NCBI GenBank assembly: GCA_002331025.1
Contig: DCYG01000048.1
Coordinates: 1-12,587, forward strand
Direction of reading: 5' to 3'
Length of the DNA: 12,587 nt
From: Firmicutes bacterium UBA2116
Lineage (GTDB): Bacteria; Bacillota; Clostridia; Tissierellales; Sedimentibacteraceae
The translations under genes were made by a program, and so were the position numbers. Of this stretch, positions 5,324 to 12,587 are shown piece by piece (positions within the stretch are counted from its first letter, which is position 1; each line of letters opens with the position of its first letter). Under the pieces are notes generated by a model. It did no database searches. It was given only the letters and a program-made list of their open reading frames with translations, and had not been told where the DNA came from.

Positions 5324-6688
5324 TTACCCCCAAATCACATCATCCGGAGGTTGAGCTGCTCCGTCAATTACTGATGCAATTCTTGTTATATTTATAAAAT
5401 GTTTATAATCTAAATTTTCAGATATGCTATTGTTCCCCCATGATCCGCATCCCAATGTAGTTGTGGCTGCTAACCCGTTAACAAAACTGCCTCCGTTCAT
5501 TGTTGCGCATATTTGATTTACTAAAAGTCTGCTCACAGGTAATCTTTCTCCTGCCTTTATCAGGTTGTTTTTGTTATTAGAATGAATAGCTACCGAATGA
5601 CCCTTACCTTCATATTCTAAATTTGCTTCAGCTATATCAAGGGCCTCTTCGAAGCTTTTATATCTTACTATTCCAATTACCGGACACATCTTTTCTTTAC
5701 ATAAAACATCCTCTTTGCCTCTTGCATCAACAGGAACCAATATTACTGAAACATCATCCGGAACTCCAATACCGGCTAATTTACCGATGGCAGCTGCACT
5801 TTTACCGACTGCTTCCCGATTCATAACCCCGTCTTTATCAAACAATACTTTTTTAAGCCTATTCTTATCATCCTCATTGTTTACAAAATATGCCTTGTTT
5901 TTTACTAATTCATTTACAACATTATCATAATCATCATTATGAACAATTACCATTTGTTCTCCTGAACATATAATTCCGTTGTCAAAAGCTCTTCCTGTAA
6001 TAATTTTAGGTGCCGCTTCAGCAAAATTAACATCCCTGTCAATTATGCACTGCACGTTACCGGCTCCTACTCCATAAGACGGCTTTCCGCTTGAATAAGC
6101 GGCTTTTACCATGCCCATGCCGCCTGTAGCAACTATAACATCAACACTTTTCATAAGTTCGTTAGTTAATTCAACAGATGGTTCACTTATTGTCTGTATT
6201 AAATTTTTAGGTAGGTTGAATTTTTTTAAATTCTCATTAATTAACTCAAGAGTATAAGATGCGCATTTTTTCGCTCTTGGATGAGGGGCGATAATTATAG
6301 CGTTTCTTCCCTTCAGAGCAAACATTATATTACACATAGGTGTTACTATAGGGTTTGTACAAGGTGTTAAAGCTCCGATAACCCCCATCGGTTTTGCAAC
6401 TTTAATAATACCGCTTTCCAAATCTTCTTCAATTACACCTACGGACTTTTTGCTTTTTAAACTATTCCATATAATTCTTGCTTTACCAAGATTCTTTGCA
6501 ACCTTATGTTCATATACTCCCATACCTGTTTCTTCTACTGCTATTTTTGCTAAAGCCTCAGCATTATCAAATATTGTTTTTGCAACAACTTTAACAATGG
6601 CATCAACTTGCTCCTGTGTAAAGTTTTCAATTTCTTTTTGCGCTAATCTGGCATTATTAACTAATTCTGATATAGATATGTCAATCAT
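5324..6688 (-). CDS. CoA-acylating aldehyde dehydrogenase (EutE / SauS / succinate-semialdehyde type)
   Basis: Converts an aldehyde, CoA and NAD(P)+ to an acyl-CoA, reversibly. The 454 residues fit the single-domain acylating group. Visible: PMGVIGALTPCTNPIVTPMC (100-119), IAPHPRAKKCA (133-143), VDVIVATGGMGMVKAAYSSG (182-201), GVGAGNV (206-212) and the catalytic cysteine Cys241 in FDNGIICSGEQ. That cysteine context is typical of acylating enzymes (EutE, AdhE, sulfoacetaldehyde dehydrogenase SauS, clostridial succinate-semialdehyde dehydrogenase), not of hydrolytic ones. No ethanolamine microcompartment genes or encapsulation peptide are seen, so an EutE role is unlikely. The gene sits 27 nt after E3 and 6 nt before SucC, so its acyl-CoA product is probably the substrate of the SucCD-like ligase, or the reverse. 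The start is ATG, with AAGGAAGA upstream. The aldehyde is not identified. Confidence 0.9.
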   Translation of the reverse strand: MIDISISELVNNARLAQKEIENFTQEQVDAIVKVVAKTIFDNAEALAKIAVEETGMGVYEHKVAKNLGKARIIWNSLKSKKSVGVIEEDLESGIIKVAKPMGVIGALTPCTNPIVTPMCNIMFALKGRNAIIIAPHPRAKKCASYTLELINENLKKFNLPKNLIQTISEPSVELTNELMKSVDVIVATGGMGMVKAAYSSGKPSYGVGAGNVQCIIDRDVNFAEAAPKIITGRAFDNGIICSGEQMVIVHNDDYDNVVNELVKNKAYFVNNEDDKNRLKKVLFDKDGVMNREAVGKSAAAIGKLAGIGVPDDVSVILVPVDARGKEDVLCKEKMCPVIGIVRYKSFEEALDIAEANLEYEGKGHSVAIHSNNKNNLIKAGERLPVSRLLVNQICATMNGGSFVNGLAATTTLGCGSWGNNSISENLDYKHFINITRIASVIDGAAQPPDDVIWG

Positions 6689-6715
6689 AATTGTCTTCCT
6701 TTCTTAATCTTTTTA

Positions 6716-8104
6716 CTATAAATTATGTATAGCAAATCCCGCAACCGCCTCCGAAGCCTCCATCACAGCTTCTGCTAATGTTGGATGTGCATGTATTGTA
6801 TCTGCCAGCTCTTCAGCGGTGCATTCCATCTTTATTGCGAGACAAGCCTCTGCAATCAGCTCTGTAGCATGAGCACCAACTATATGAACGCCTAGTATTT
6901 CATTATACTTTTCATCACATATTATTTTCACAAAACCATCTGTTTCACCAATGGTTTTAGCCTTTCCGCTAGCAGCAAAGGGGAATAGTCCTACTCTGAC
7001 AGATCCATAGTTAATTCTGGCCTCTTCCTCTGTTAATCCTACTGATGCAAGCTCCGGATTTGTGTAAATACATGAAGGTATTACATTATAATTCATTTTA
7101 GTTTCTTTGCCTAATATATTTTTAACTGCTACTAATGCTTGGTGTGTTGCTACATGAGCCAGCATTACTTTTCCGGTAACATCACCTATAGCATAAATGT
7201 TGGATATGTTTGTTCTCATATATTCATCCACAACGATACCTTGTTTGTCAGTAACTATGGATAATCCATTAATAACATCAATTTCTGATTTTCTTCCGGC
7301 TGAAATCAAAACATTTTCTGCAATTATGCTATCCTGTCCATTTTTTGTGTCAAAATTGACCTTCAACATTTCACCGGTTCTTTCTATACCTAACAATTTT
7401 GTTTCTGTCAGTATCTTTATGCCGATTTTTTGTAGTGAGTCTTTTACAACCTTTATGGCATCGACATCTTGTCTTGGCAATATTTCAGGCAGCATCTCTA
7501 TTATGGTTACATCTACTCCAAAGGTTCTGAACACATAGCCTAGTTCAACTCCTATAACCCCGCCGCCTATTATAGCCAGTGATTCCGGTAAATTCTCTAA
7601 ATCCAGTGCTTCATCACTAGTTATAACACCGCCTAAATCTGATCCCTTTACAGGAATGGTTGCCGGCTTTGAGCCTGTAGCAATTACTATATTGGCACCT
7701 GTAATTGTTTCATTATTGTTTCCTTCTATTTTAACTGTGTTGTTATCGATAAGTGTGCCTTTACCTTTATAGATATCAATTCCGTTACTTTTCAATAATG
7801 TTTGTACACCATTTGTTAATCCTTTGACAACCTTATTTTTATTCTTAAGAATTTTATCCCATTTAAAACTTACACCCTCTGCTGTAATGCCAAATTGCTG
7901 ACTTGACTTCATATCATTGTATAATCCGGCACTTTTAATAAATGTTTTTGTTGGGATACAGCCCTTGTTTAAACAAGTACCGCCTAATTCTTCTTTTTCA
8001 ATTATTGCTACCTTTGCATTATTTTTAGCGGCATATATTGCTGCCGGATATCCGCCGGGACCTCCGCCTATAATAATAATGTCATATTTAAAATTTGTTG
8101 GCAC
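6716..8104 (-). CDS. lpdA: Dihydrolipoamide dehydrogenase (E3)
   Basis: FAD-dependent E3 that reoxidises dihydrolipoyl groups of the complex and reduces NAD+. The 462 residues fit E3 without an N-terminal lipoyl domain. Visible: FAD-binding IIIGGGPGGYPAAIYAA (10-26), redox disulfide Cys44/Cys49 in GGTCLNKGCIPTK, NAD-binding IIGGGVIGVELG (178-189), the second FAD motif YAIGDVTGKVMLAH (304-317), and the C-terminal catalytic pair His440/Glu445 in HAHPTLAEAV. The start is GTG (8102-8104) with GGGTGAT just upstream; the FAD motif begins soon after, so an internal start is unlikely. It follows E2 by 31 nt and completes the complex. It could also serve a glycine cleavage system, but its position ties it to the E1-E2 genes here. 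Confidence 0.96.
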   Translation of the reverse strand: MPTNFKYDIIIIGGGPGGYPAAIYAAKNNAKVAIIEKEELGGTCLNKGCIPTKTFIKSAGLYNDMKSSQQFGITAEGVSFKWDKILKNKNKVVKGLTNGVQTLLKSNGIDIYKGKGTLIDNNTVKIEGNNNETITGANIVIATGSKPATIPVKGSDLGGVITSDEALDLENLPESLAIIGGGVIGVELGYVFRTFGVDVTIIEMLPEILPRQDVDAIKVVKDSLQKIGIKILTETKLLGIERTGEMLKVNFDTKNGQDSIIAENVLISAGRKSEIDVINGLSIVTDKQGIVVDEYMRTNISNIYAIGDVTGKVMLAHVATHQALVAVKNILGKETKMNYNVIPSCIYTNPELASVGLTEEEARINYGSVRVGLFPFAASGKAKTIGETDGFVKIICDEKYNEILGVHIVGAHATELIAEACLAIKMECTAEELADTIHAHPTLAEAVMEASEAVAGFAIHNL

Positions 8105-8135
8105 TTTATCACCCTACCTTTGTCTTTATTAATCT

Positions 8136-9461
8136 TTATAATAACAAATATGGACGCATGAGCAATTGTTTTATTCTTTGTAAGAATTGTGCAGCTAATG
8201 CACCATCAATTATTCTATGATCATACGTTAAGCTTAAAGTCATAATAGGTTTAATTACAATCGTATCATTCTCAACGACAGGGGTATTTTCCACCTTGCC
8301 TACTGCCAGAATTCCACTTTCCGGCGGATTGATAATTGCTGTGAATTCGTCAATATCATACATTCCAAGATTTGATAAAGTAAATGTCCCTCCGGAATAA
8401 TCCTCCTGTGATAAACTGCCATTTAAAGCTTTTTGAATTAATTCCCTTGACTCTGCAGCAATTTCTTCTAAAGATTTCTTATGAGCATTTTTTACATTAG
8501 GTACAATTAAACCATTAGAAACAGAAACGGCTAATCCTATATTAACGTAATCCTTTAAGAGTATACCTTCACCTGTCAGAGACGAATTCATATATGGAAA
8601 TTCAAGTAATGCTTTAGAAACTATTTTAATTAAAATATCATTGTATGAAATATTAATTCCTGATTCCTTAAGATTCTTTCTTAATTTAATAGCTTCAGTC
8701 ATATCAGCCTTCATTCTGTGATTTGCCTGAGCCATATTGTGAAGACTTTCCATCATTCTGTCTGATATTACTTTTCTCATACCTTTAAATGGTACAATTT
8801 TTTCTTGTATCTCTGTATTGTTTTGGTTGCTTGGTTCATTTTTTATAATATTTAATACATCCTGCTTAATCACCCTGCCGCTAATGCCTGTTCCAACTAC
8901 TTCGTTTGCATTAATGTTGTTTTCTTTTATCATTTTTTCAGCAACAGGTGTAACTTTATTTCTATTTTGTACTGATCCTTTTTCACAAGATAAAATATCT
9001 TTTTCTATAATAAGTCCCTCCGGACCACTCCCAATAATATCACTGTAATCGATATTTTTATCGGCTGCTCTCATTTTAGCTCTTGGAGTTATAAATACTC
9101 TATCTGTTTTTTCATTGCTTATATTATTAGATTCAACCACCGCACGTTCAGTTTCAGCTTTGACCTCATCAATTTTTGTTTCTGCCGGACTGTCTGCTGT
9201 CAATAAGTGAGAAAAATCTTCTCCTTCTTGTCCTATAACAGCAATTATTTCAGTAATAGGAACAGTTTCATCTTCTCCCCTTATTATTTTCAGTAATGTG
9301 CCTGATGCGGGCGATTCAATTGTTATTGATAATTTATCTGTTTCCATTTCGAATAACGGTTGATTCTCTTCTACTTTTTCGCCTTCGGAAATTAACCATT
9401 TAGTTATATATCCTTCGGTCATTAACAGACCTTGTTTTGGCATTATAACCTTTGTTGCCAC
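8136..9461 (-). CDS. Lipoyl E2 acyltransferase of the 2-oxo acid/acetoin dehydrogenase complex, with two peripheral subunit-binding domains
   Basis: Core acyltransferase that passes the acyl group from lipoyl-lysine to CoA. Domains in order: one lipoyl domain (about 1-80) with lipoyl Lys43 in METDKLSIT; an acidic, Glu/Ala/Ser-rich linker (about 85-120); a first peripheral subunit-binding domain (about 124-157, ITPRAKMRAADKNIDYSDII then GSGPEGLIIEKDI); a second (about 170-204, VTPVAEKMIKENNINANEVV then GTGISGRVIKQDV); and the CoA-acyltransferase domain (about 222-441) with His415 and Asp419 in DHRIIDGA. Two binding domains in one chain are unusual; most E2 proteins have one. The start is GTG (9459-9461) with AGGTGAT upstream, placing the lipoyl domain at the very N-terminus. 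It lies 15 nt after E1 beta. The sequence alone does not tell acetyl from other acyl transfer. No lipoate ligase gene is seen. Confidence 0.94.
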   Translation of the reverse strand: MATKVIMPKQGLLMTEGYITKWLISEGEKVEENQPLFEMETDKLSITIESPASGTLLKIIRGEDETVPITEIIAVIGQEGEDFSHLLTADSPAETKIDEVKAETERAVVESNNISNEKTDRVFITPRAKMRAADKNIDYSDIIGSGPEGLIIEKDILSCEKGSVQNRNKVTPVAEKMIKENNINANEVVGTGISGRVIKQDVLNIIKNEPSNQNNTEIQEKIVPFKGMRKVISDRMMESLHNMAQANHRMKADMTEAIKLRKNLKESGINISYNDILIKIVSKALLEFPYMNSSLTGEGILLKDYVNIGLAVSVSNGLIVPNVKNAHKKSLEEIAAESRELIQKALNGSLSQEDYSGGTFTLSNLGMYDIDEFTAIINPPESGILAVGKVENTPVVENDTIVIKPIMTLSLTYDHRIIDGALAAQFLQRIKQLLMRPYLLL

Positions 9462-9476
9462 TTTAAATCACCTACC

Positions 9477-10457
9477 CTATTTATAAAGTACAGATTTAAC
9501 TGCTTTTTCTATATCTTCCTCTTGTGGAACCACCGCATTTTCTAGACCTAAATTAAATGGCAGCGGACAAGCTTTCGCACCTAATCTCAAAACAGGTGCA
9601 TCTAAATATTTAAATGCCTCTTCCATAATTAAAGATGCAATTTCTGCTCCGGGTCCTGCATTCTTATGAGCCTCATGAACTACAATTGCCCTTCCTGTCT
9701 TCTTAACAGAGTTTACTACAGTTTCCGTATCAAATGGTACTAAAGTTCTGGGATCAATAACTTCTGCACTTATACCTTCAGATTCAAGTTTATTTGCCAC
9801 CGTTAAAGCCTTTCCAACATATTGAGAGGTTGCAATAATAGTTACATCATTACCTTCTTTCACTATATTTGCTTTTCCGAATGGAATCACAAAATCAGGA
9901 TCATCCGGAACTTCACCTTTAACACTATATAATAGCTTATGTTCAAAAAACATGATTGGATTATTATCACGAAGAGCTGCTCTCAATAACCCTGCCGCAT
10001 CAGCCGGAGTTGAAGGCATTGCAACCTTAAGCCCGGGAATATGCATAAAAATTGCTTCTGTACTTTGTGAGTGGGTTGCAGCATTTCCCCTGCCGATTCC
10101 TTGTTGCCCCCTTATTACTAAAGGCAAAGTAGCTTTTCCGCCATACATATATCTAATCTTTGCTGCTTGATTTAAAATCTGATCGGCAGCTACCAAAGAA
10201 AAATCCATATACATTAACTCCACTACGGGTTTCATTCCCGCTAAGGAGGCTCCAACTCCTGCACCCATAAATCCTGCTTCAGATATAGGTGTATTTCTCA
10301 CTCTTGATTCACCAAACTCTTCCAGTAGTCCTCTTGTACAACCAAAGATACCACCCTGTTCGGCTATATCTTCACCCATTATAAAAATTCTGTCATCGCG
10401 TCTCATTTCCTCAGCTAAGACATCTTTAATAGCAATAGCATATGTTTTTCTACTCAT
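9477..10457 (-). CDS. E1 beta subunit, pyruvate/acetoin dehydrogenase type
   Basis: Beta subunit of the thiamine diphosphate-dependent E1 heterotetramer. The 326 residues are normal. Visible: MGEDIAEQGGIFGCTRGL (27-44), the cofactor-activating Glu60 in PISEAGFMGAG, the NQAAKIRYMYGGK block (96-108), active-site His129 in THSQS, HIPGLKVAMPSTPADA, FEHKLLY, and the C-terminal transketolase domain with EVIDPRTLVPFD. These motifs fit both acetoin dehydrogenase AcoB and pyruvate dehydrogenase PdhB; the branched-chain enzyme fits less well. It lies 21 nt after E1 alpha, and its ATG has GGAAGT upstream. No missing active-site residue is seen. The true substrate (pyruvate, acetoin or another 2-oxo compound) is open. 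Confidence 0.94.
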   Translation of the reverse strand: MSRKTYAIAIKDVLAEEMRRDDRIFIMGEDIAEQGGIFGCTRGLLEEFGESRVRNTPISEAGFMGAGVGASLAGMKPVVELMYMDFSLVAADQILNQAAKIRYMYGGKATLPLVIRGQQGIGRGNAATHSQSTEAIFMHIPGLKVAMPSTPADAAGLLRAALRDNNPIMFFEHKLLYSVKGEVPDDPDFVIPFGKANIVKEGNDVTIIATSQYVGKALTVANKLESEGISAEVIDPRTLVPFDTETVVNSVKKTGRAIVVHEAHKNAGPGAEIASLIMEEAFKYLDAPVLRLGAKACPLPFNLGLENAVVPQEEDIEKAVKSVLYK

Positions 10458-10478
10458 ATCAAATACTTCCTTTCAAAA

Positions 10479-11438
10479 TTAATTCTCAAAATATACATAT
10501 TCCAAGGCTTTAGAGGGATCTGGTTCAGGACTCTCTAATGCGAATTTCTCTGCTTCGTCCACCGCAGCTAAAACATCCATTTCAATCTTCTTCAGCTCTT
10601 CTTCAGTAGAAATTTTATTTTCTATTAAATAATTTTCTAATCTTTTTATAGGACATTTTTCTTTCCATGCTGCAACTTCTTCTTTAGTTCTGTAAATTTG
10701 AGGATCACCTGTCCAATGACCCAGCCATCTATACGTCTTGCATTCTATAAAAGTCGGACCTTGCCCATCCTTTGCTCTTTCAATAGCCTTGCTGATAACT
10801 TCATCTATGGCAAATACATCATTTCCATCAACTGTATAGCCCGGCATATCATACGCAATACTTCGTACACTTATATCCTTAACAGACGTACTTTGCTTAA
10901 CCGGTGTTGAAATTCCAAATTCGTTATTTTCACATATAAATATAACGGGAAGTTTCCATACTGATGCTAAATTCATAGCTTCGTGTACTACACCTTCATT
11001 AGATGCTCCGTCTCCGAAAAATGTAACCGATACCTGATCGGATCCTCTTAATTGTGCAGCTAATGCACCTCCTGCAGCTATTGGGACACCTGCTCCGACT
11101 ATAGCATTTGCTCCAAGATTTCCTTTCGTTACATCTGCTATATGCATAGAACCGCCTCTTCCCTGACAATAACCTGTAGATTTGCCCATGAGTTCCGCTA
11201 AAGCAGGAGCAAGTTCTGCGCCTTTCGCTATACAATGCCCGTGACCTCTATGAGTACTTGTTATATAATCAGAGTCACTCAGAAGTGAACATACCGTTGC
11301 TGCAATTGCTTCTTCGCCTATATACAAATGAACCGAACCTCTCAACTGATCCTTTTCAAATAACTGCAACGCTCTTTCTTCAAACTTTCTTATTTCGTGC
11401 ATCTTTCTATAAATCCATATTAACCTTTCCTTTTCCAA
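10479..11438 (-). CDS. E1 alpha subunit, thiamine diphosphate-dependent pyruvate/acetoin dehydrogenase type
   Basis: Decarboxylates a 2-oxo acid, or cleaves acetoin, and loads the acyl group onto E2 lipoate. The 319 residues fit the short E1 alpha forms (AcoA about 325-330); many Gram-positive PdhA proteins are nearer 370. Visible: HRGHGH (63-68), GRGGSMH (93-99), and the thiamine diphosphate-Mg motif from GDG (142-144) to NN (171-172). The start is TTG (11436-11438), supported by AAGGAG at 11447-11452, 8 nt away; the next in-frame ATG (residue 13) would remove the first helix and has no good site. The gene follows the alcohol dehydrogenase after 69 nt without a clear terminator. A TATAAT-like hexamer at 11495-11500 has no matching -35, so I do not call a promoter. 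Clostridia usually oxidise pyruvate with a ferredoxin oxidoreductase, so this complex is notable. Confidence 0.94.
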   Translation of the reverse strand: MEKERLIWIYRKMHEIRKFEERALQLFEKDQLRGSVHLYIGEEAIAATVCSLLSDSDYITSTHRGHGHCIAKGAELAPALAELMGKSTGYCQGRGGSMHIADVTKGNLGANAIVGAGVPIAAGGALAAQLRGSDQVSVTFFGDGASNEGVVHEAMNLASVWKLPVIFICENNEFGISTPVKQSTSVKDISVRSIAYDMPGYTVDGNDVFAIDEVISKAIERAKDGQGPTFIECKTYRWLGHWTGDPQIYRTKEEVAAWKEKCPIKRLENYLIENKISTEEELKKIEMDVLAAVDEAEKFALESPEPDPSKALEYVYFEN

Positions 11439-11507
11439 TTTCTACACTCCTTATGTTAAATTATGGTTTAGTATACTACAATACTAATTTGAATATTATA
11501 TAAAATT

Positions 11508-12542
11508 TTAAGGCAAAAGTACAGCTTTAATAACATTACCTTTAGAAATTTCTTCAAAAATGTATTCATATCTTTCTAAAGGCTCTTTGTGGCTTATAAT
11601 GCTGTCTAAATTTAATGCTTTCCTGTCAAGCATTGATATGACCCAATTCCAGCTGAGAGGTGAAGAGCTGAATGTACATACTATATTCAGAGCCTTTATC
11701 ACAGCCTTCTTCCATTCAATATGTATTTTTTCAGGACCGGGTATTCCAATTACACACATTCTTCCTTGCTTTCTAAGCATACTAATTCCTGAATTAATAG
11801 CTGGCGTAGAACCTGAGCACTCTACAACAACATCTGCGCCGAGTCCTTCAGTCAGCTCATAGATTATATCAACAGGATCTTCTGCAGAGGCATTGATTAT
11901 ATAATCGCAGCCTAAACCCTCTGCTATCTTTAATCGTGAATTTTTATCTGTATCTGTTCCAACTATTGCAACTTTTCTTGCACCTTGGATCTTTGCCATT
12001 TGTATAGCTAATAATCCTATAGGTCCAGGTCCGATAACTACTACAAAATCTTCAGGCTCTATTTTAGTTCTTTGTAATAAACTATGGGCAACTATAGCTG
12101 CCGGTTCAATTACAGCGGCTTCTTCAAAGGATATGTTATCAGATATTTTATGAACAAGTGCGGCAGGCATATTGATATATTCGGTATAAACACCATTAAT
12201 ATGTGTTCCCGGTGCTTTTTTATCTAAGCAAATCTGCGGATTTCCTGTTTTGCAATACCTGCAAACACCGCAGCTTTGAACGCTTAATTCGCTTATTACT
12301 CGTTCTCCGACATTAAAACCCTTGACATTTTTACCTACTTCGGCGATAACTCCACTAAATTCATGACCAATGATTAAAGGAGGCACAGTATCATACTCAT
12401 CCGTATAAATGTGATAATCCGTCCCGCATACACCTATAGCTTTAATATTAATTAATACCTCATTATCCTGACATAGAGGTTTTTCTACTTCATAAATTTC
12501 TATATTGTTTTTTCCGCGTTTAACCTTTACAACAGCTTTCAT
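11508..12542 (-). CDS. Zinc-dependent medium-chain alcohol/polyol dehydrogenase (threonine/sorbitol/butanediol dehydrogenase-like)
   Basis: Oxidises a secondary alcohol or polyol, or reduces the ketone or aldehyde, with a nicotinamide cofactor. The 344 residues are typical. Catalytic zinc ligands: Cys39 in GVCGTD, His60-Glu61 in IGHEFSG, and Glu146 in the IEP motif. Structural zinc ligands: Cys91, Cys94, Cys97 and Cys105. The Rossmann motif is GPGPIG (171-176), and Asp197 after the second strand suggests NAD rather than NADP. The closest family resemblance is to L-threonine 3-dehydrogenase, L-iditol/sorbitol dehydrogenase and 2,3-butanediol dehydrogenase; the substrate cannot be chosen from motifs. 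The start is ATG with AAGGAG at 12550-12555, 7 nt upstream. It is the first gene visible in the operon. Only 45 nt remain upstream and they show no promoter or GntR-type site, so the operon may begin beyond the right edge. Confidence 0.92.
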   Translation of the reverse strand: MKAVVKVKRGKNNIEIYEVEKPLCQDNEVLINIKAIGVCGTDYHIYTDEYDTVPPLIIGHEFSGVIAEVGKNVKGFNVGERVISELSVQSCGVCRYCKTGNPQICLDKKAPGTHINGVYTEYINMPAALVHKISDNISFEEAAVIEPAAIVAHSLLQRTKIEPEDFVVVIGPGPIGLLAIQMAKIQGARKVAIVGTDTDKNSRLKIAEGLGCDYIINASAEDPVDIIYELTEGLGADVVVECSGSTPAINSGISMLRKQGRMCVIGIPGPEKIHIEWKKAVIKALNIVCTFSSSPLSWNWVISMLDRKALNLDSIISHKEPLERYEYIFEEISKGNVIKAVLLP

Positions 12543-12587
12543 TTAAGCACTCCTTAAACTTGTTTTAAAAACTAATCCTATTTTCCG

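Noticed and set aside
10999..11235. Minus-strand open frame of 78 codons in another frame
   Set aside because: Its Arg/Ser/Cys-rich translation is an out-of-frame reading of the glycine- and alanine-rich part of E1 alpha, with no ribosome binding site.
11468..11487. Small inverted repeat TTAGTAT / ATACTAA with an AGTATACT palindrome upstream of E1 alpha, considered as an operator
   Set aside because: Only 7-bp AT-rich arms, lacking the TTG/CAA ends of the decamer sites; the GTATAC core recurs by chance in such DNA, including inside genes.
11495..11500. TATAAT hexamer between ADH and E1 alpha as an internal promoter
   Set aside because: No acceptable -35 element at 16-19 bp upstream.
1..12587. 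CRISPR arrays, tRNA or rRNA genes, insertion sequences, phage genes
   Set aside because: No regularly spaced repeats, clover-leaf sequences, transposase or phage motifs were seen on either strand.

Overview
This is an AT-rich window (about one third G+C by eye) in which every convincing gene lies on the minus strand. Strong AGGAGG-type Shine-Dalgarno sites, several TTG and GTG starts, low G+C and the protein family content suggest a low-GC Gram-positive bacterium (Bacillota, probably a clostridial anaerobe). That assignment is inference; no rRNA or other marker gene is present.

Layout in the direction of transcription (right to left): a zinc-dependent medium-chain alcohol/polyol dehydrogenase (12542-11508); a complete 2-oxo acid/acetoin dehydrogenase-type complex made of E1 alpha (11438-10479), E1 beta (10457-9477), lipoyl E2 (9461-8136) and E3 (8104-6716); a CoA-acylating aldehyde dehydrogenase (6688-5324); a SucCD-like ADP-forming acyl-CoA ligase (5317-4172 and 4172-3303); a malic enzyme (3228-2053); and a LarA-family nickel-pincer racemase (1916-666) followed by a strong intrinsic terminator. 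After a 394-base regulatory region comes the first 90 codons of a TRAP-transporter solute-binding lipoprotein (271 to the left edge). Short gaps make the block from ADH to larA look like one catabolic operon. A weaker hairpin before larA may lower its expression.

The genes look like an energy-conserving fermentation route for a hydroxy acid or diol taken up by the TRAP system. One reading uses every gene: the racemase/epimerase and ADH give a semialdehyde, the acylating dehydrogenase turns it into an acyl-CoA, the SucCD-like ligase recovers ATP and frees the acid, malic enzyme makes pyruvate, and the E1-E2-E3 complex makes acetyl-CoA. If the acid is malate, the intermediates would be malate semialdehyde and malyl-CoA. 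Acetoin/2,3-butanediol, succinate semialdehyde or sulfonate substrates remain possible. The exact substrate cannot be read from sequence.

The regulatory region 272-665 is the most striking non-coding part. A 17-bp perfect inverted repeat carries two copies of TTGTATACAA (a GntR-type operator core) 21 bp apart. It brackets a near-consensus promoter (TTGACG, 17 bp, TATAAT) pointing at the TRAP gene. The transcript leader would carry a 14-codon peptide with a near-perfect Shine-Dalgarno, set inside a 12-bp inverted repeat. A third near-copy of the operator lies beyond the larA terminator.
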